From Flavobacteriales bacterium (lineage in GTDB: Bacteria > Bacteroidota > Bacteroidia > Flavobacteriales_F > PHOS-HE28), in assembly GCA_016710685.1 (NCBI GenBank), contig JADJVC010000034.1, positions 310,001-374,000 of the forward strand: DNA of 64,000 bases, written 5' to 3'. Within the stretch, counting starts at the first letter, position 1, and every line of letters begins with the position of its first letter. Below the pieces are notes generated by a model, which ran no database searches, had not been told where the DNA came from, and was given only the letters and a program-made list of their open reading frames with translations. A program made the translations under genes and the position numbers. Shown piece after piece: positions 1 to 8,512 of this stretch.

Positions 1-684
1 GGCGCGCTGGACGCGGTTCCGTATGCACTTCACAACGTGCAAGGGCCGCATGCTGAAAACGTTTCCGTGGAAGACGGAGCCTACGTTTTCGACTTGATCG
101 CCGAAGGGAAAGAATTGCGCGGATTGCGGCTCGGCATGCCCGGGCGGCACAACGTGGAAAACGCCGTTGCGGCATCGGCGATGGCGCTCCACCTTGGTGT
201 TTCCCCGGAAAATTTGCGGAAAGCGTTGGCCAGTTTCCAAGGTGTCCACCGCCGTTTCGAGGTTCGCAAGAAGACTGCGCAAAGCGTTTACATCGATGAC
301 TACGCGCACCATCCTGCGGAGCTGGACGCTTGCATTGCCAGTGTGCGCGAGTTGTATCCCGGGCGGCGCATCACGGGAATTTTCCAACCGCACCTTTTCA
401 GCCGCACGCGCGATTTGGCGGAAGATTTTGCGAAGAGCCTGTCGAAACTCGATGAGCTGATCCTGTTGGAGATCTATCCGGCACGGGAAGAACCAATACC
501 GGGCATCACCGCGGAATGGCTACTGGCGCAAGTACCCATGATGAACAAGGAGGTGTGTACAAAGGAAGCACTGATGGGGCTTTTGGAAGGCCGAAAAATG
601 GAAATCTTGCTCACCGTTGGTGCGGGAGATATTGACCGGCTTGTACCAGGTATCGCGGCATTGGTGGAACGGAACGAAAAATGA
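1..684 (+). CDS. murC: UDP-N-acetylmuramate--L-alanine ligase, C-terminal part (5' truncated by window edge)
   Basis: This is the C-terminal ~227 residues of MurC, the cytoplasmic ATP-dependent ligase that adds L-alanine to UDP-MurNAc in peptidoglycan synthesis. The open frame runs in from base 1 with no stop, so the start and the N-terminal nucleotide-binding part lie outside the window. Visible Mur-ligase motifs are GRHNVENAVAA, the FQGVHRRFE block, DDYAHHPAE, FQPHLFSRT and the AREEPIPG loop, in the order and spacing of MurC. Its TGA stop overlaps the ftsQ ATG in an ATGA junction, so translational coupling is likely. The order murC-ftsQ-ftsA-ftsZ is the usual end of the Bacteroidota dcw cluster. 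Confidence 0.96.
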   Translation, partial: GALDAVPYALHNVQGPHAENVSVEDGAYVFDLIAEGKELRGLRLGMPGRHNVENAVAASAMALHLGVSPENLRKALASFQGVHRRFEVRKKTAQSVYIDDYAHHPAELDACIASVRELYPGRRITGIFQPHLFSRTRDLAEDFAKSLSKLDELILLEIYPAREEPIPGITAEWLLAQVPMMNKEVCTKEALMGLLEGRKMEILLTVGAGDIDRLVPGIAALVERNEK

Positions 685-1484
685 GCAAATACAAGGCTTT
701 CCTACGCATTGCGGCCGTGGTCCTGGTGGCCTTTGGCGTGCTGGCGGGCCTTGGCTTTGTGGAGCGCGGCGGCGGAAAAACCCCGTGCGCGACATCGCCG
801 TGGAGGTAAAGGCGCCAGCGGCGTGCATTTTTGGACAAGGACATGCTGCTGAAGCAGGTTGTTGGCGGTACCGGCCCTGTGATCGGCACGCCCATTGCGC
901 AGTTGGACGAGGCCGGTATCGAGCACAGGTTGCGGGCCATTCCGTGCATTGCCGACGTTGAGGTATACCACGGCTTGGACGGCATTGTACACGTCAACGC
1001 CACCCAGCGCGAGCCGGTGTTGCGGGTTATCAATGCGGACGGCAGCGGATTCTACATCGACAAGAACGGCTTCACCATGCCGCTGAGCACCGAGTTCACC
1101 GCACGGGTACCGGTGTTCACCGGCCAGTTGAACGAACCCTACTTCAACAGCGCCCCTGTGGACGTGAAGACCCTGCGCGACAGTTCCGGCACAGTGGACC
1201 GCAGCAAGGCCATGTACCGTTTGTCACAAGTGCTGGGCAAAGACCCGTTGTGGAGTGCGCTTTTCCAGCAAGTGGTAGTGGACGCCGACGGCGGCTTCGA
1301 ACTGATTCCCAGCGTGGGCATGGTGCGCGTGCGGATCGGCAACGGCGAACAGGCGAAAGAGCGCTTGGAGAAACTCCGTGAATACTACGCTCAAGGTATT
1401 CCCCAGGCGGATTGGAGGCGTTATTCTGCCATCGACCTGCGCTTCAAGGACCAAGTGGTCTGCACTAAACGAACATCGCTATAA
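681..1484 (+). CDS. ftsQ: cell division protein FtsQ, with three apparent one-base deletions
   Basis: FtsQ is the bitopic inner-membrane divisome protein that links early and late division proteins. The ATG at 681 gives a short cytoplasmic tail and one membrane segment (about residues 8-25, rich in A, V, L and G), but this frame stops at 807-809. The expected sequence continues in the +2 frame (VRDIAVEV), then the +1 frame (GASGVHF), then returns to the first frame (LDKDMLLKQV) through to 1484. One base missing from each of three homopolymers restores a single frame of about 268 residues: AAAAACCCC (776-784), AAA (807-809) and TTTTT (828-832). The POTRA-like and beta domain after 831 is uninterrupted. 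Position between murC and ftsA supports the identity. Because ftsQ is essential, sequencing error is more likely than a real mutation. Confidence 0.85.
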
Positions 1485-1519
1485 CAACCCCCAATGCGCG
1501 CACCGCCGCGCAATTTCAC

Positions 1520-2806
1520 ATGGAGCACAACGAGGAAATAGTCGCCGGCCTGGACATCGGAACCACCAAGATCGCTTGCATCGTCGGCAAAAAGAACGAG
1601 CAAGGCAAGTTGGAGATCATGGGCATGGGCAAGAGCCGCAGCGACGGTGTGAGCCGTGGCGTGGTCACCAACATCCAGCGCACCGTGGACAGCATCAAGG
1701 CAGCGATCCAAGAGGCTGAAGACAGCGCCGGTGTGGAGATCACCACGGTGAACGTGGGCATCGCCGGGCAGCACATCCGCAGCATGCACCACCGCGGCAT
1801 GATCACGCGCCAGAGCCTGGAAGAGGAGATCCGCCAGAGCGACATCGACCAGTTGATCGACGACATGTACAAGCTGGCCATGGTGCCGGGCGAGGAGATC
1901 ATCCATGTGCTGCCGCAGGAATACATGGTGGACAACGAGCAGGGCATCAAGGACCCCATCGGCATGAGCGGGGTGCGTTTGGAGGCCAACTTCCACATCA
2001 TTACCGCGCAGGTCACCCCAGCGCGGAACATCAACAAGTGTGTTGCGCGCGCCAACTTGGACGTCACTGAATTGATCCTGGAGCCCTTGGCCAGCGCGGA
2101 CGCCGTGCTGAGCCTCGAAGAGAAAGAAGCCGGCGTAGTGCTGGTGGACATCGGCGGCGGCACCACGGACATCGCCATCTTCAGCGACCACATCATTCGG
2201 CACACCGCAGTGATCCCCTTCGGTGGCAACGTCATCACCGACGACATCAAGATGGGCTGCGCGATCCTTCGTGATCAAGCAGAATTGCTGAAAAGCCGCT
2301 TCGGCAGCGCTTTGGCGGCCGAAAACAAGGAAAACGAGGTTGTTTGCATCCCAGGCCTGCGTGGTCGGGAGCCGAAGGAGATCAGCCTGAAGAACTTGGC
2401 CAACATCATCCAAAGCCGGATGGAGGAGATCCTCGATCACGTATATTTCGAGATCAAAAACAGTGGCCTGGAAAAGCAGCTCAGCGGCGGCATCGTGCTC
2501 ACCGGCGGTGGCGCCCAGCTGAAGCACCTGCGCCAGCTTACGGAATACGTTACCGGCATGAGCACGCGCATCGGCTACCCCAACGAACACCTTGCCAACA
2601 GCAAGGTAGAGGCTGTTACCAGCCCCTTGTTCGCCACGGGCGTAGGCTTGGTGCTGCGCGGCTTCGATTTCCTCGAGCGTCGCCGCAGCACTCAAGTCCT
2701 CGAGCTTCCAAAAGTGAAGGCCCACAGCCAGAAATTCAAGGTAGGCAGCTTTTTTGACAAGGTGGTGCAAGGCGCCACGGAAATCTTTAAGGACGACGAA
2801 GCCTAA
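1520..2806 (+). CDS. ftsA: cell division protein FtsA
   Basis: FtsA is an actin-like ATPase that anchors FtsZ filaments to the inner membrane and recruits later divisome proteins. The 428-residue product has the actin-fold phosphate-1 motif near its N-terminus (GLDIGTTKIACIVG, about residues 10-23). The phosphate-2 motif VDIGGGTTDIAIF lies around residue 210, and an adenosine motif with GGIVLTGGGAQL around residue 320. The SHS2-type 1C insertion region occupies about residues 80-160. A basic C-terminal tail ends in a weakly amphipathic segment (FFDKVVQGATEIF), which fits the membrane-targeting helix of the family. The gap to ftsQ is 35 nt and ftsZ follows after 49 nt, so the three genes are probably cotranscribed. 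Confidence 0.97.
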   Translation: MEHNEEIVAGLDIGTTKIACIVGKKNEQGKLEIMGMGKSRSDGVSRGVVTNIQRTVDSIKAAIQEAEDSAGVEITTVNVGIAGQHIRSMHHRGMITRQSLEEEIRQSDIDQLIDDMYKLAMVPGEEIIHVLPQEYMVDNEQGIKDPIGMSGVRLEANFHIITAQVTPARNINKCVARANLDVTELILEPLASADAVLSLEEKEAGVVLVDIGGGTTDIAIFSDHIIRHTAVIPFGGNVITDDIKMGCAILRDQAELLKSRFGSALAAENKENEVVCIPGLRGREPKEISLKNLANIIQSRMEEILDHVYFEIKNSGLEKQLSGGIVLTGGGAQLKHLRQLTEYVTGMSTRIGYPNEHLANSKVEAVTSPLFATGVGLVLRGFDFLERRRSTQVLELPKVKAHSQKFKVGSFFDKVVQGATEIFKDDEA

Positions 2807-2855
2807 TCACGACATTTGCCCCCCCGACCGAACCCAACCGAAATTACCCGAGCCC

Positions 2856-4466
2856 ATGAAATTTGACATGCCTTCCGAGCTATCCTCCATCATTAAAGTG
2901 ATCGGCGTAGGCGGAGGCGGCGGAAACGCCGTGAACCACATGCACACCCAGGGCATCCAGGGCGTGGACTTTCTTATTTGCAACACCGACAAACAGGCGC
3001 TGGACATGAGTTCCGTGCCGGTGAAATTGCAGCTCGGCACCACCTTGACCGAAGGCCTTGGCGCAGGCAGCATTCCGGCCAAAGGCAGCGAGGCCGCGCA
3101 GGAAAACATCGAAGAGATCCGCGAACTGCTGGGCACACGCACCAAAATGCTGTTCGTAACCGCCGGAATGGGCGGTGGCACGGGCACGGGCGCTGCGCCG
3201 GTTATCGCGCGCATCGCACGGGACATGGGCATCCTCACCGTCGGTATCGTCACCATGCCGTTCCAGTGGGAAGGGCGCAAGCGGAAAAACCAAGCTGCGG
3301 AAGGCATCGAAGAGATGCGCCAAAGCGTGGACACCCTGTTGGTGATCAACAACGACCGCCTACGCGACCTCTACGGCAACCTCGATATGGACGAAGCCTT
3401 CGCCCATGCGGACAATGTACTGAGCACGGCTGCGCGTGGCATCGCGGAGATCATCACCAAGAGCGGCAAAGTGAACGTGGATTTCGAAGATGTGCGCACC
3501 GTAATGACAGGCAGCGGCGTGGCCATCATGGGCATGGCCGAAGCAGAAGGCGACGACCGCGCCATCCGCGCAGCGCAGGAAGCATTGGCTTCCCCGTTGC
3601 TGAACGATAACGACATCAAGGGCGCGAAATACGTGCTGCTCAACATGGCCTTGGGCGATCGCGCCATCTCCATGGATGAGATGAACGAGGTGACGGACCA
3701 CATCCAAGATGCCGCCGGCAGCACCGCCGACGTGATCTGGGGCTATTGCACCGACGAATCCTTGGGCGAAAAGATCCGCGTGACCGTGATCGCCACCGGT
3801 TTCAACAAGAACGACATCACCACCACCCTGGAGCAGCGCCAGCCGGAGCGTGTGGTCACCGACCTCAACGCCGAGCTGCCCACCATGATCACCATGCCCC
3901 TCACCAATCCGGTGAAGGCCAGCTTGCCCAAGGCCGAAGCGCCTTCGATGCCAGTGGCCGAGGAGCCTTACATCAAGACTGTTGAAGTGGCGGTTAAGGA
4001 GCAGCCGCAGCCCCGCCTGCAGTTCGAGGTGGATGCAACGCGCATGGAGCGCCCACGGCCTGCAGAAACGCCAAAGCAACAACCAGAAGAGAAGGTGGTG
4101 CATGACCTGCACGAAGCCTCCGATAACATGGGGCCGGAAACAATTTCGGACCGGATGGACGCGTCGCCTGCGCAGTTAGTGGACCACAGCACCCCGCATG
4201 CATCCCCCGCCGAGCACCAAGCCCGCGTAGAGCACCGCCTCAGCATGATGCGTGAAATGAGCATGCGCCTCCGCACCCCGAACGGCCTGGCCGACATGGA
4301 GCGCGAGCCCGCCTACAAGCGCCGCAACGTGATGCTGGAGGAAGGTCCGCACAGCACCGATAGCAATGTGAGCCGCTACACGCTGAACGAAGGCAGCGAC
4401 GAAAACGGACAGCGCCAAGTGGAACTACGCCGCAACAACCCTTTCCTCCACGATAACGTGGATTGA
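2856..4466 (+). CDS. ftsZ: cell division protein FtsZ
   Basis: FtsZ is the tubulin-like GTPase that polymerises into the Z-ring at midcell. The 536-residue product starts at the ATG that gives MKFDMPSELSS, just before the nucleotide-binding GVGGGGGNAVNHM. An in-frame upstream start would lie inside ftsA and add residues not seen in the family. The tubulin signature GMGGGTGTG is at residues 104-112, and the T7 loop region (NVDFEDVRTVM) follows. After the globular core (about residue 330) comes a long, low-complexity linker of about 190 residues rich in P, E and M. The protein ends in FLHDNVD, a Bacteroidota-style conserved C-terminal peptide that would bind FtsA. The length is long for FtsZ but normal for this phylum. 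Confidence 0.97.
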   Translation: MKFDMPSELSSIIKVIGVGGGGGNAVNHMHTQGIQGVDFLICNTDKQALDMSSVPVKLQLGTTLTEGLGAGSIPAKGSEAAQENIEEIRELLGTRTKMLFVTAGMGGGTGTGAAPVIARIARDMGILTVGIVTMPFQWEGRKRKNQAAEGIEEMRQSVDTLLVINNDRLRDLYGNLDMDEAFAHADNVLSTAARGIAEIITKSGKVNVDFEDVRTVMTGSGVAIMGMAEAEGDDRAIRAAQEALASPLLNDNDIKGAKYVLLNMALGDRAISMDEMNEVTDHIQDAAGSTADVIWGYCTDESLGEKIRVTVIATGFNKNDITTTLEQRQPERVVTDLNAELPTMITMPLTNPVKASLPKAEAPSMPVAEEPYIKTVEVAVKEQPQPRLQFEVDATRMERPRPAETPKQQPEEKVVHDLHEASDNMGPETISDRMDASPAQLVDHSTPHASPAEHQARVEHRLSMMREMSMRLRTPNGLADMEREPAYKRRNVMLEEGPHSTDSNVSRYTLNEGSDENGQRQVELRRNNPFLHDNVD

Positions 4467-4501
4467 TAGGATATCGAGCGAAGCCGAGATACCGATCGAT
4501 C

Positions 4502-4960
4502 ATGGAACTCCAAGCCCGCATCGATGCCGACATCAAGGCGGCCATGCTGGCGCGTGAGAAGGACAAGCTGAACGTGTTGCGCGCCATAAAAAGCGCACTG
4601 TTGCTGGAGCTGACCAAAGAAGGCGGTGTCCACGCGGTAAGCGATGAGGTGGGCATGAAGATCCTGCAGAAGTTGCACAAGCAACGCACGGAGGCCGCCG
4701 CCATCTACCACCAACAAGGTCGCGCCGACCTCGCAGCAGAGGACGATGCGCAAGCGAAGATCATCGATGCCTACCTGCCCGCACGCATGGGCGATGCAGA
4801 GATGAAAGCCATCGTGAAAGAGACATTGGCCGGCATCGGTGCCACGTCCATGGCGGACATGGGCAAAGCCATGAAGGCCGTGAACGAAAAATTGGCAGGC
4901 AAGGCCGACGGCAGCGCCGTGGCCGCCGCGGTGAAAGCAGCGCTCAGCGGAGGAGGTTGA
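4502..4960 (+). CDS. GatB/YqeY domain protein
   Basis: This 152-residue helical protein belongs to the YqeY family, which resembles the tail domain of the GatB amidotransferase subunit. Recognisable features are the N-terminal helix (MELQARIDADIKAAMLAREK), the KLNVLRAIKSALL stretch, and the C-terminal MADMGKAMKAVNEKLAGKADG region that matches the GatB/YqeY tRNA-binding-like domain. The cellular role of free-standing YqeY proteins is not established; a link to tRNA handling is only inferred from the domain. It lies 35 nt after ftsZ on the same strand and is followed by a strong intrinsic terminator, so it probably ends the dcw transcript. Confidence 0.9.
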   Translation: MELQARIDADIKAAMLAREKDKLNVLRAIKSALLLELTKEGGVHAVSDEVGMKILQKLHKQRTEAAAIYHQQGRADLAAEDDAQAKIIDAYLPARMGDAEMKAIVKETLAGIGATSMADMGKAMKAVNEKLAGKADGSAVAAAVKAALSGGG

Positions 4961-4985
4961 GCAACGAAGTTGGGTAGGGAACGGT

Positions 4986-5026
4986 AGCGGCGCGCGTTGA
5001 GAGATGTGCGTCGCCGCTGTTTTTTT
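4986..5026 (+). terminator. intrinsic terminator after the yqeY-like gene
   Basis: An inverted repeat, AGCGGCG (4986-4992) and CGCCGCT (5012-5018), is extended by CGC/GCG pairing inside the stem with one bulged T. It is followed by a run of seven T (5020-5026). It lies 26 nt after the yqeY stop and just before the convergent response-regulator gene, so it should end the division-cluster transcript. Confidence 0.85.
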
Positions 5027-5033
5027 AGGGGTA

Positions 5034-5750
5034 TTACTCCACTTGCAACTTAAACCCGACCCCATGCACATTAAGGATGCGTACGGCGGGGTCGTGGCTC
5101 AGGTATTTCCGAAGGCGGCTGATGAAAACGTCCAAGCTTCGGCCGAGGAAATAGCTGTCGTCGCCCCATACCATGTTGAGCACGAGCTCGCGTGGGAGGG
5201 TCTGTTCCAAGTGTGCGCAGAGGAGCTTGAGCACGGCGGCTTCTTTTTTGGTGAGCTTGCGTTCCTCCTTGGGGTGTTTCAGCAGCTTGTTACGGTCGTC
5301 GAAAACGAATTCACCGATCTCGAAGGTGTCGGCATGCATGGCTGCGTCGCGCTTTTGAGTGCGGCGCAGGATAGCTTCGATGCGGAGGAAGAGCTCCTCA
5401 TTGCTGAACGGCTTGGTGATGTAATCGTCGCCGCCCGCCTTGAGGCCCGCGATGCGGTCCTCGGTGGTGCTTTTGGCGGTGAGGAATATGATGGGCACGG
5501 AAGGATCTGCCAAGCGGATGTCCTGCGCCAGGCTGATGCCGTCTTTCTGCGGAAGCATCACATCCAACAGGCACAAGTCGTATTTGTTCCGGTTGAAATG
5601 GAGCAGGCCGTCTTTTCCGTCGCGGCTCAGGTGAACGCCGTACCCCTTGCGCTTCAAGGCATCCTGCACCACGAAACCAAGGCTTTCATCGTCTTCTACC
5701 AGAAGGATCTTGGCAAGGTCATCTGTGATCACTGGGAGTTTGGCGCTCAT
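5034..5750 (-). CDS. response regulator, OmpR/PhoB family
   Basis: A 238-residue two-component response regulator. The receiver domain (about residues 14-130) has the acidic pair D20/D21, phosphoacceptor D63 in the LLDVMLP motif, T91 and K113 (TKPF). The C-terminal half is a winged-helix DNA-binding domain with the family's KKEAAVLKLL and RSLDVFISRLRKYL segments, the latter being the recognition helix. Its start overlaps the end of the upstream histidine kinase gene by 4 nt (ATGA type), so the two form a translationally coupled pair and are almost certainly cognate. The signal and targets are unknown. Nothing next to the pair indicates a regulon other than the divergently transcribed heme operon. 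Confidence 0.95.
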   Translation of the reverse strand: MSAKLPVITDDLAKILLVEDDESLGFVVQDALKRKGYGVHLSRDGKDGLLHFNRNKYDLCLLDVMLPQKDGISLAQDIRLADPSVPIIFLTAKSTTEDRIAGLKAGGDDYITKPFSNEELFLRIEAILRRTQKRDAAMHADTFEIGEFVFDDRNKLLKHPKEERKLTKKEAAVLKLLCAHLEQTLPRELVLNMVWGDDSYFLGRSLDVFISRLRKYLSHDPAVRILNVHGVGFKLQVE

Positions 5751-7090
5751 GTTGTGGAGGTGTTTATTGCGGCAGGAAGGTCTAAGGTAAAGGTGCTTCC
5801 CGAACCGGGTTTGCTGTTAACGGTTGTTTTGCCGCCGTGTGCGCGGGCGATGGCGGCCACATAGTGCAGCCCCAGGCCGAAGCCCTTCACGTCATGCACG
5901 TTGCCAGTGTGTACGCGGAAGAAGCGTTCGAAAATATGTTTGAGGTCTTCGGGTTTGATGCCAATGCCGTTATCCGCCACGGCGATGCGGAGACTGTCAC
6001 CATGGAGGGTTGTTGAAATGCGCACGATGGGCGGGCCTTTGGTGTACTTCACGGCGTTGTCCACTAAGTTGTAGAGGGCATTAGCCAAGTGGACGCGGTC
6101 GCCGGTCACGGAATAAATGGTCGCATCCAGCGCCAATTGGAAAGAACCTTTGCGTTCGGCCATCAGCAGGTCGAAGGATTTCACTACTTCACGGATCACC
6201 GCGTGCATGTCCACGGATTCACGGCGTAGGTCAGTAGTGGAATTATCCAAGGTGGCGAGCTGGAGCACGCGTTCCACTTGCTGGCGCAAGCGTTCGTTCT
6301 CCGTGTGGATGATGCGGGCGTAATTGCGCAGGCGTTCCGGCTCGTTTATGATGTCCGGGTCGGATAAAACCTCACTGCTGAGCGCGATGGTGCTGATGGG
6401 AGTTTTCAGCTCATGCGTCATATTTCCGATAAAATCGTTCTTCATTTCATCGAGCCTTTTCTGCCGGATGATCACCCAGAGGCTGTACGCGAAAAAGGCG
6501 AACATGATGAGGCTCACGATGGCGGGGTAGGCCCATGTGATGGTGTTTTCCTGCTCTGCAGCCCAGGTGCTGCTGGTGCGCCGGGGGAAGTAGACGCCGA
6601 AATAGTGCCCGTCTTTATTGAGTTTGAGCAATTTGGAATGGCGCGCGGTGTCGGCAACGGCGCTGTCGTTGAGGCTCACGTAGTTGCCATAAACAATGCT
6701 GTCCGTGAAGCAGTCGTAGATGCCATACTCGAAGTCGTCATTGATGTTGCGTCGCTTGAATTCCTGTTTCAGCAAGGCCTCCAGAAGATAAGGATGTATG
6801 GTGTCGTTGATGGTGACGGCGAAGTAGTTGGGCCGTTCCTGTTTCACGGCGTCGAACAGGTCGCTGGGGTCTTTGGTGATGGAAAGGATGCGCTCGGTAA
6901 CGTCCGTGAGCGCAATGGTGACGCGGTCGTTGAACTGCTTGTCGAGCTGCGCTTGTTGTTCGGCTTGCAGGGCCACCTGTTCGCGCTGCACCTGCTGGGC
7001 ATGCCGAAGCCAGCTTAATTGGATCAGCACCACGCCCACCATGCAAATGGTGGCCAGCAGGACCAGGGTGCCAAGGGTGCGTCTACGCAT
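5747..7090 (-). CDS. sensor histidine kinase
   Basis: A 447-residue membrane histidine kinase. It has an N-terminal membrane segment (about residues 7-27), then a periplasmic region of about 165 residues with no recognised sensor fold and predicted coiled coil near its start. A second membrane segment (about 190-212) is followed by a HisKA domain with phosphoacceptor His226 in MTHELKTPI. The HATPase_c domain shows the N-box (NALYNLVDNAVKYT), DNGIGI and GFGLGLHYV motifs. It is cotranscribed and overlaps with the PhoB-type regulator downstream. It is divergent from the heme operon across a 175-nt gap, so control of heme uptake is possible but unproven. Confidence 0.94.
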   Translation of the reverse strand: MRRRTLGTLVLLATICMVGVVLIQLSWLRHAQQVQREQVALQAEQQAQLDKQFNDRVTIALTDVTERILSITKDPSDLFDAVKQERPNYFAVTINDTIHPYLLEALLKQEFKRRNINDDFEYGIYDCFTDSIVYGNYVSLNDSAVADTARHSKLLKLNKDGHYFGVYFPRRTSSTWAAEQENTITWAYPAIVSLIMFAFFAYSLWVIIRQKRLDEMKNDFIGNMTHELKTPISTIALSSEVLSDPDIINEPERLRNYARIIHTENERLRQQVERVLQLATLDNSTTDLRRESVDMHAVIREVVKSFDLLMAERKGSFQLALDATIYSVTGDRVHLANALYNLVDNAVKYTKGPPIVRISTTLHGDSLRIAVADNGIGIKPEDLKHIFERFFRVHTGNVHDVKGFGLGLHYVAAIARAHGGKTTVNSKPGSGSTFTLDLPAAINTSTT

Positions 7091-7097
7091 GAATGCG

Positions 7098-7105
7098 CAA
7101 TGTTA
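7098..7105 (-). promoter_or_regulatory. possible -7 box of the histidine kinase gene
   Basis: The minus strand reads TAACATTG, one mismatch from the Bacteroidota -7 consensus TAnnTTTG, with 7 nt between it and the start codon. A -33 element was not clear. Support comes from the same spacing at other genes in this window. The rest of the 175-nt gap before hmuY holds nothing else I recognise. Confidence 0.35.
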
Positions 7106-7265
7106 AGGCGGTGGAAGTGGACGGCACCGCGGTTTTCACAGTTGTTGAATACCTGCGGATGAAGAGCGGTGCACCGGCAGGATACGATCCCGTGACAATT
7201 CAGGGGCGGAATACCCTGATCGTGGTATGGTGGAAACCGGCAGTGAAGAAGTCCTTTGCAGCCTG

Positions 7266-8507
7266 ATGAAAAATACGATATTTCTCGCGTTGGCGATGGT
7301 GGCCTCCGGCTTGCTTTCCGCCCAAACACCTGTTACCGTTTCCACCCAGGCCGGCAATGCACAGCAGGTATGGTACAGCTTGCAGAACGGGGAAGTGGCC
7401 AGCGCGCCACAGGCCGAATGGGACCTCGCCTTCGAGATGACGGGCTTTTCCAGCTCCATCCGCGTAAACACGGCCAAAGGGCTGGTTGTGTATGAAACGC
7501 CTGCGGCCATCTCCGCATGGGACGCAGTGAACAGTGTGGACTCCGCGAACTGGATACGCGTGGAGAATTCCGATACCAGCTGGTCCGTGAGCGCGTTGAA
7601 CAACGGCAACAACCTGCTGGACCCGGAAGGCTTTAACGTGGGTTGGGGCGATTACAACATCGCAACGCATGTGATCGTTGGCTCGAAGATCTACGTGATC
7701 GACATGGCCGGGGCTGGCTGGAAAAAGTTGCGCATCAACTCCTTGGCGAACGGTATCTACTCCTTCACTTACGCCAACATTGACGGAAGCGAAGCCCACG
7801 ATTCTGAGCTGATTAAAACCGAATTCACCGGCAAGAATTTCGGCTACTGGTCCTTCAGCACCAACGGCACACTGGACCGCGAGCCATTGACAACGGACTG
7901 GGACTTGCTCTTCACGAAGTACACCGGTTTTGTGCCCACCGCCTATCCGGTGAGCGGCGTGCTGCAGAACAAGGCCGTTACAGCGCTGCAAGTGGACGGT
8001 GTGCCTCCAACGGATGCCAATTGGTTGGACGGCCTATACAGCACGGAGATGAACATCATCGGTTCCGATTGGAAAGCTTACGATTTCGACCTTAACCAAT
8101 ACACGATCACGGCGGACCGCACTTACTTCGTGAAGGATGTACCCGGCAACATCTGGAAACTCGTCTTTACCGGTTACGGCGGAAGTGCCACCGGCGATAT
8201 GAGCTTCAACCAAGAGCTGGTGAGCGCAGTGGGGATCGGTGAGCAAAATGCCCAACAAGGAACCTTGATCGCTTCGCCGAATCCTGTAACGAACGGACAA
8301 GCGCAGTTGATCGTGGACGTGCCCGCTCAGAATGGCATGTTGCGCGTGTTGAACATGGCTGGCCAACAGATGATGCAAGAACAGTGGAGCGGTTTGAACG
8401 GCTTGAGCACCCGCACGCTCGATGTGAGCGGATTGGCCAAAGGGTTGTACATCCTGCGCTTCGACACTACCAACACCACTTTCACCGGCAAGCTCGTGAT
8501 CGAGTAG
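7266..8507 (+). CDS. HmuY-like heme-binding protein with C-terminal T9SS sorting domain
   Basis: A 413-residue secreted protein. The start is placed at the ATG giving a clean signal peptide (MKNTIFLALAMVASGLLSAQ); an upstream in-frame ATG at 7227 would bury it. The body has the layout of the HmuY hemophore family: an early QVWYSL...WDLAFEM block, a second WDLLFTKYTG block near residue 215, and a final IIGSDWKAYDF...YFVKDVPGNIWKLVFTGY block. The last ~80 residues form a type A T9SS sorting domain, with SPNPV at its start, repeated short beta strands and a GLAKGLYILRF end. It should cross the outer membrane by T9SS and be attached to, or released from, the surface. It heads a heme-uptake operon, 5 nt before hmuT. 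Direct heme binding is inferred from family and context. Confidence 0.82.
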   Translation: MKNTIFLALAMVASGLLSAQTPVTVSTQAGNAQQVWYSLQNGEVASAPQAEWDLAFEMTGFSSSIRVNTAKGLVVYETPAAISAWDAVNSVDSANWIRVENSDTSWSVSALNNGNNLLDPEGFNVGWGDYNIATHVIVGSKIYVIDMAGAGWKKLRINSLANGIYSFTYANIDGSEAHDSELIKTEFTGKNFGYWSFSTNGTLDREPLTTDWDLLFTKYTGFVPTAYPVSGVLQNKAVTALQVDGVPPTDANWLDGLYSTEMNIIGSDWKAYDFDLNQYTITADRTYFVKDVPGNIWKLVFTGYGGSATGDMSFNQELVSAVGIGEQNAQQGTLIASPNPVTNGQAQLIVDVPAQNGMLRVLNMAGQQMMQEQWSGLNGLSTRTLDVSGLAKGLYILRFDTTNTTFTGKLVIE

Positions 8508-8512
8508 GCTGG

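Noticed and set aside
1421..2770. Long open frame of about 449 codons on the minus strand opposite ftsA
   Set aside because: It lies exactly antisense to ftsA, has a biased A/H/V/D composition expected from the complement of a GC-rich coding frame, and shows no protein motifs.
3360..4112. Minus-strand open frame opposite ftsZ, rich in His
   Set aside because: Antisense shadow of a conserved gene, with no start context and no recognisable domain.
4466..4501. Alternative TTG start for the YqeY-like gene adding 13 residues
   Set aside because: The added residues are unlike the family N-terminus; the ATG at 4502 gives the usual start.
5004..5864. Plus-strand frame of 286 codons over the response regulator
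   Set aside because: Complement of the regulator and kinase 3' end; the real genes have complete family motifs on the other strand.
7180..7265. Possible cobalamin or other riboswitch before the heme operon
   Set aside because: A few words (GGAAACCGGCAGTG) recalled a B12-box but the required conserved core and pairing partners are missing.
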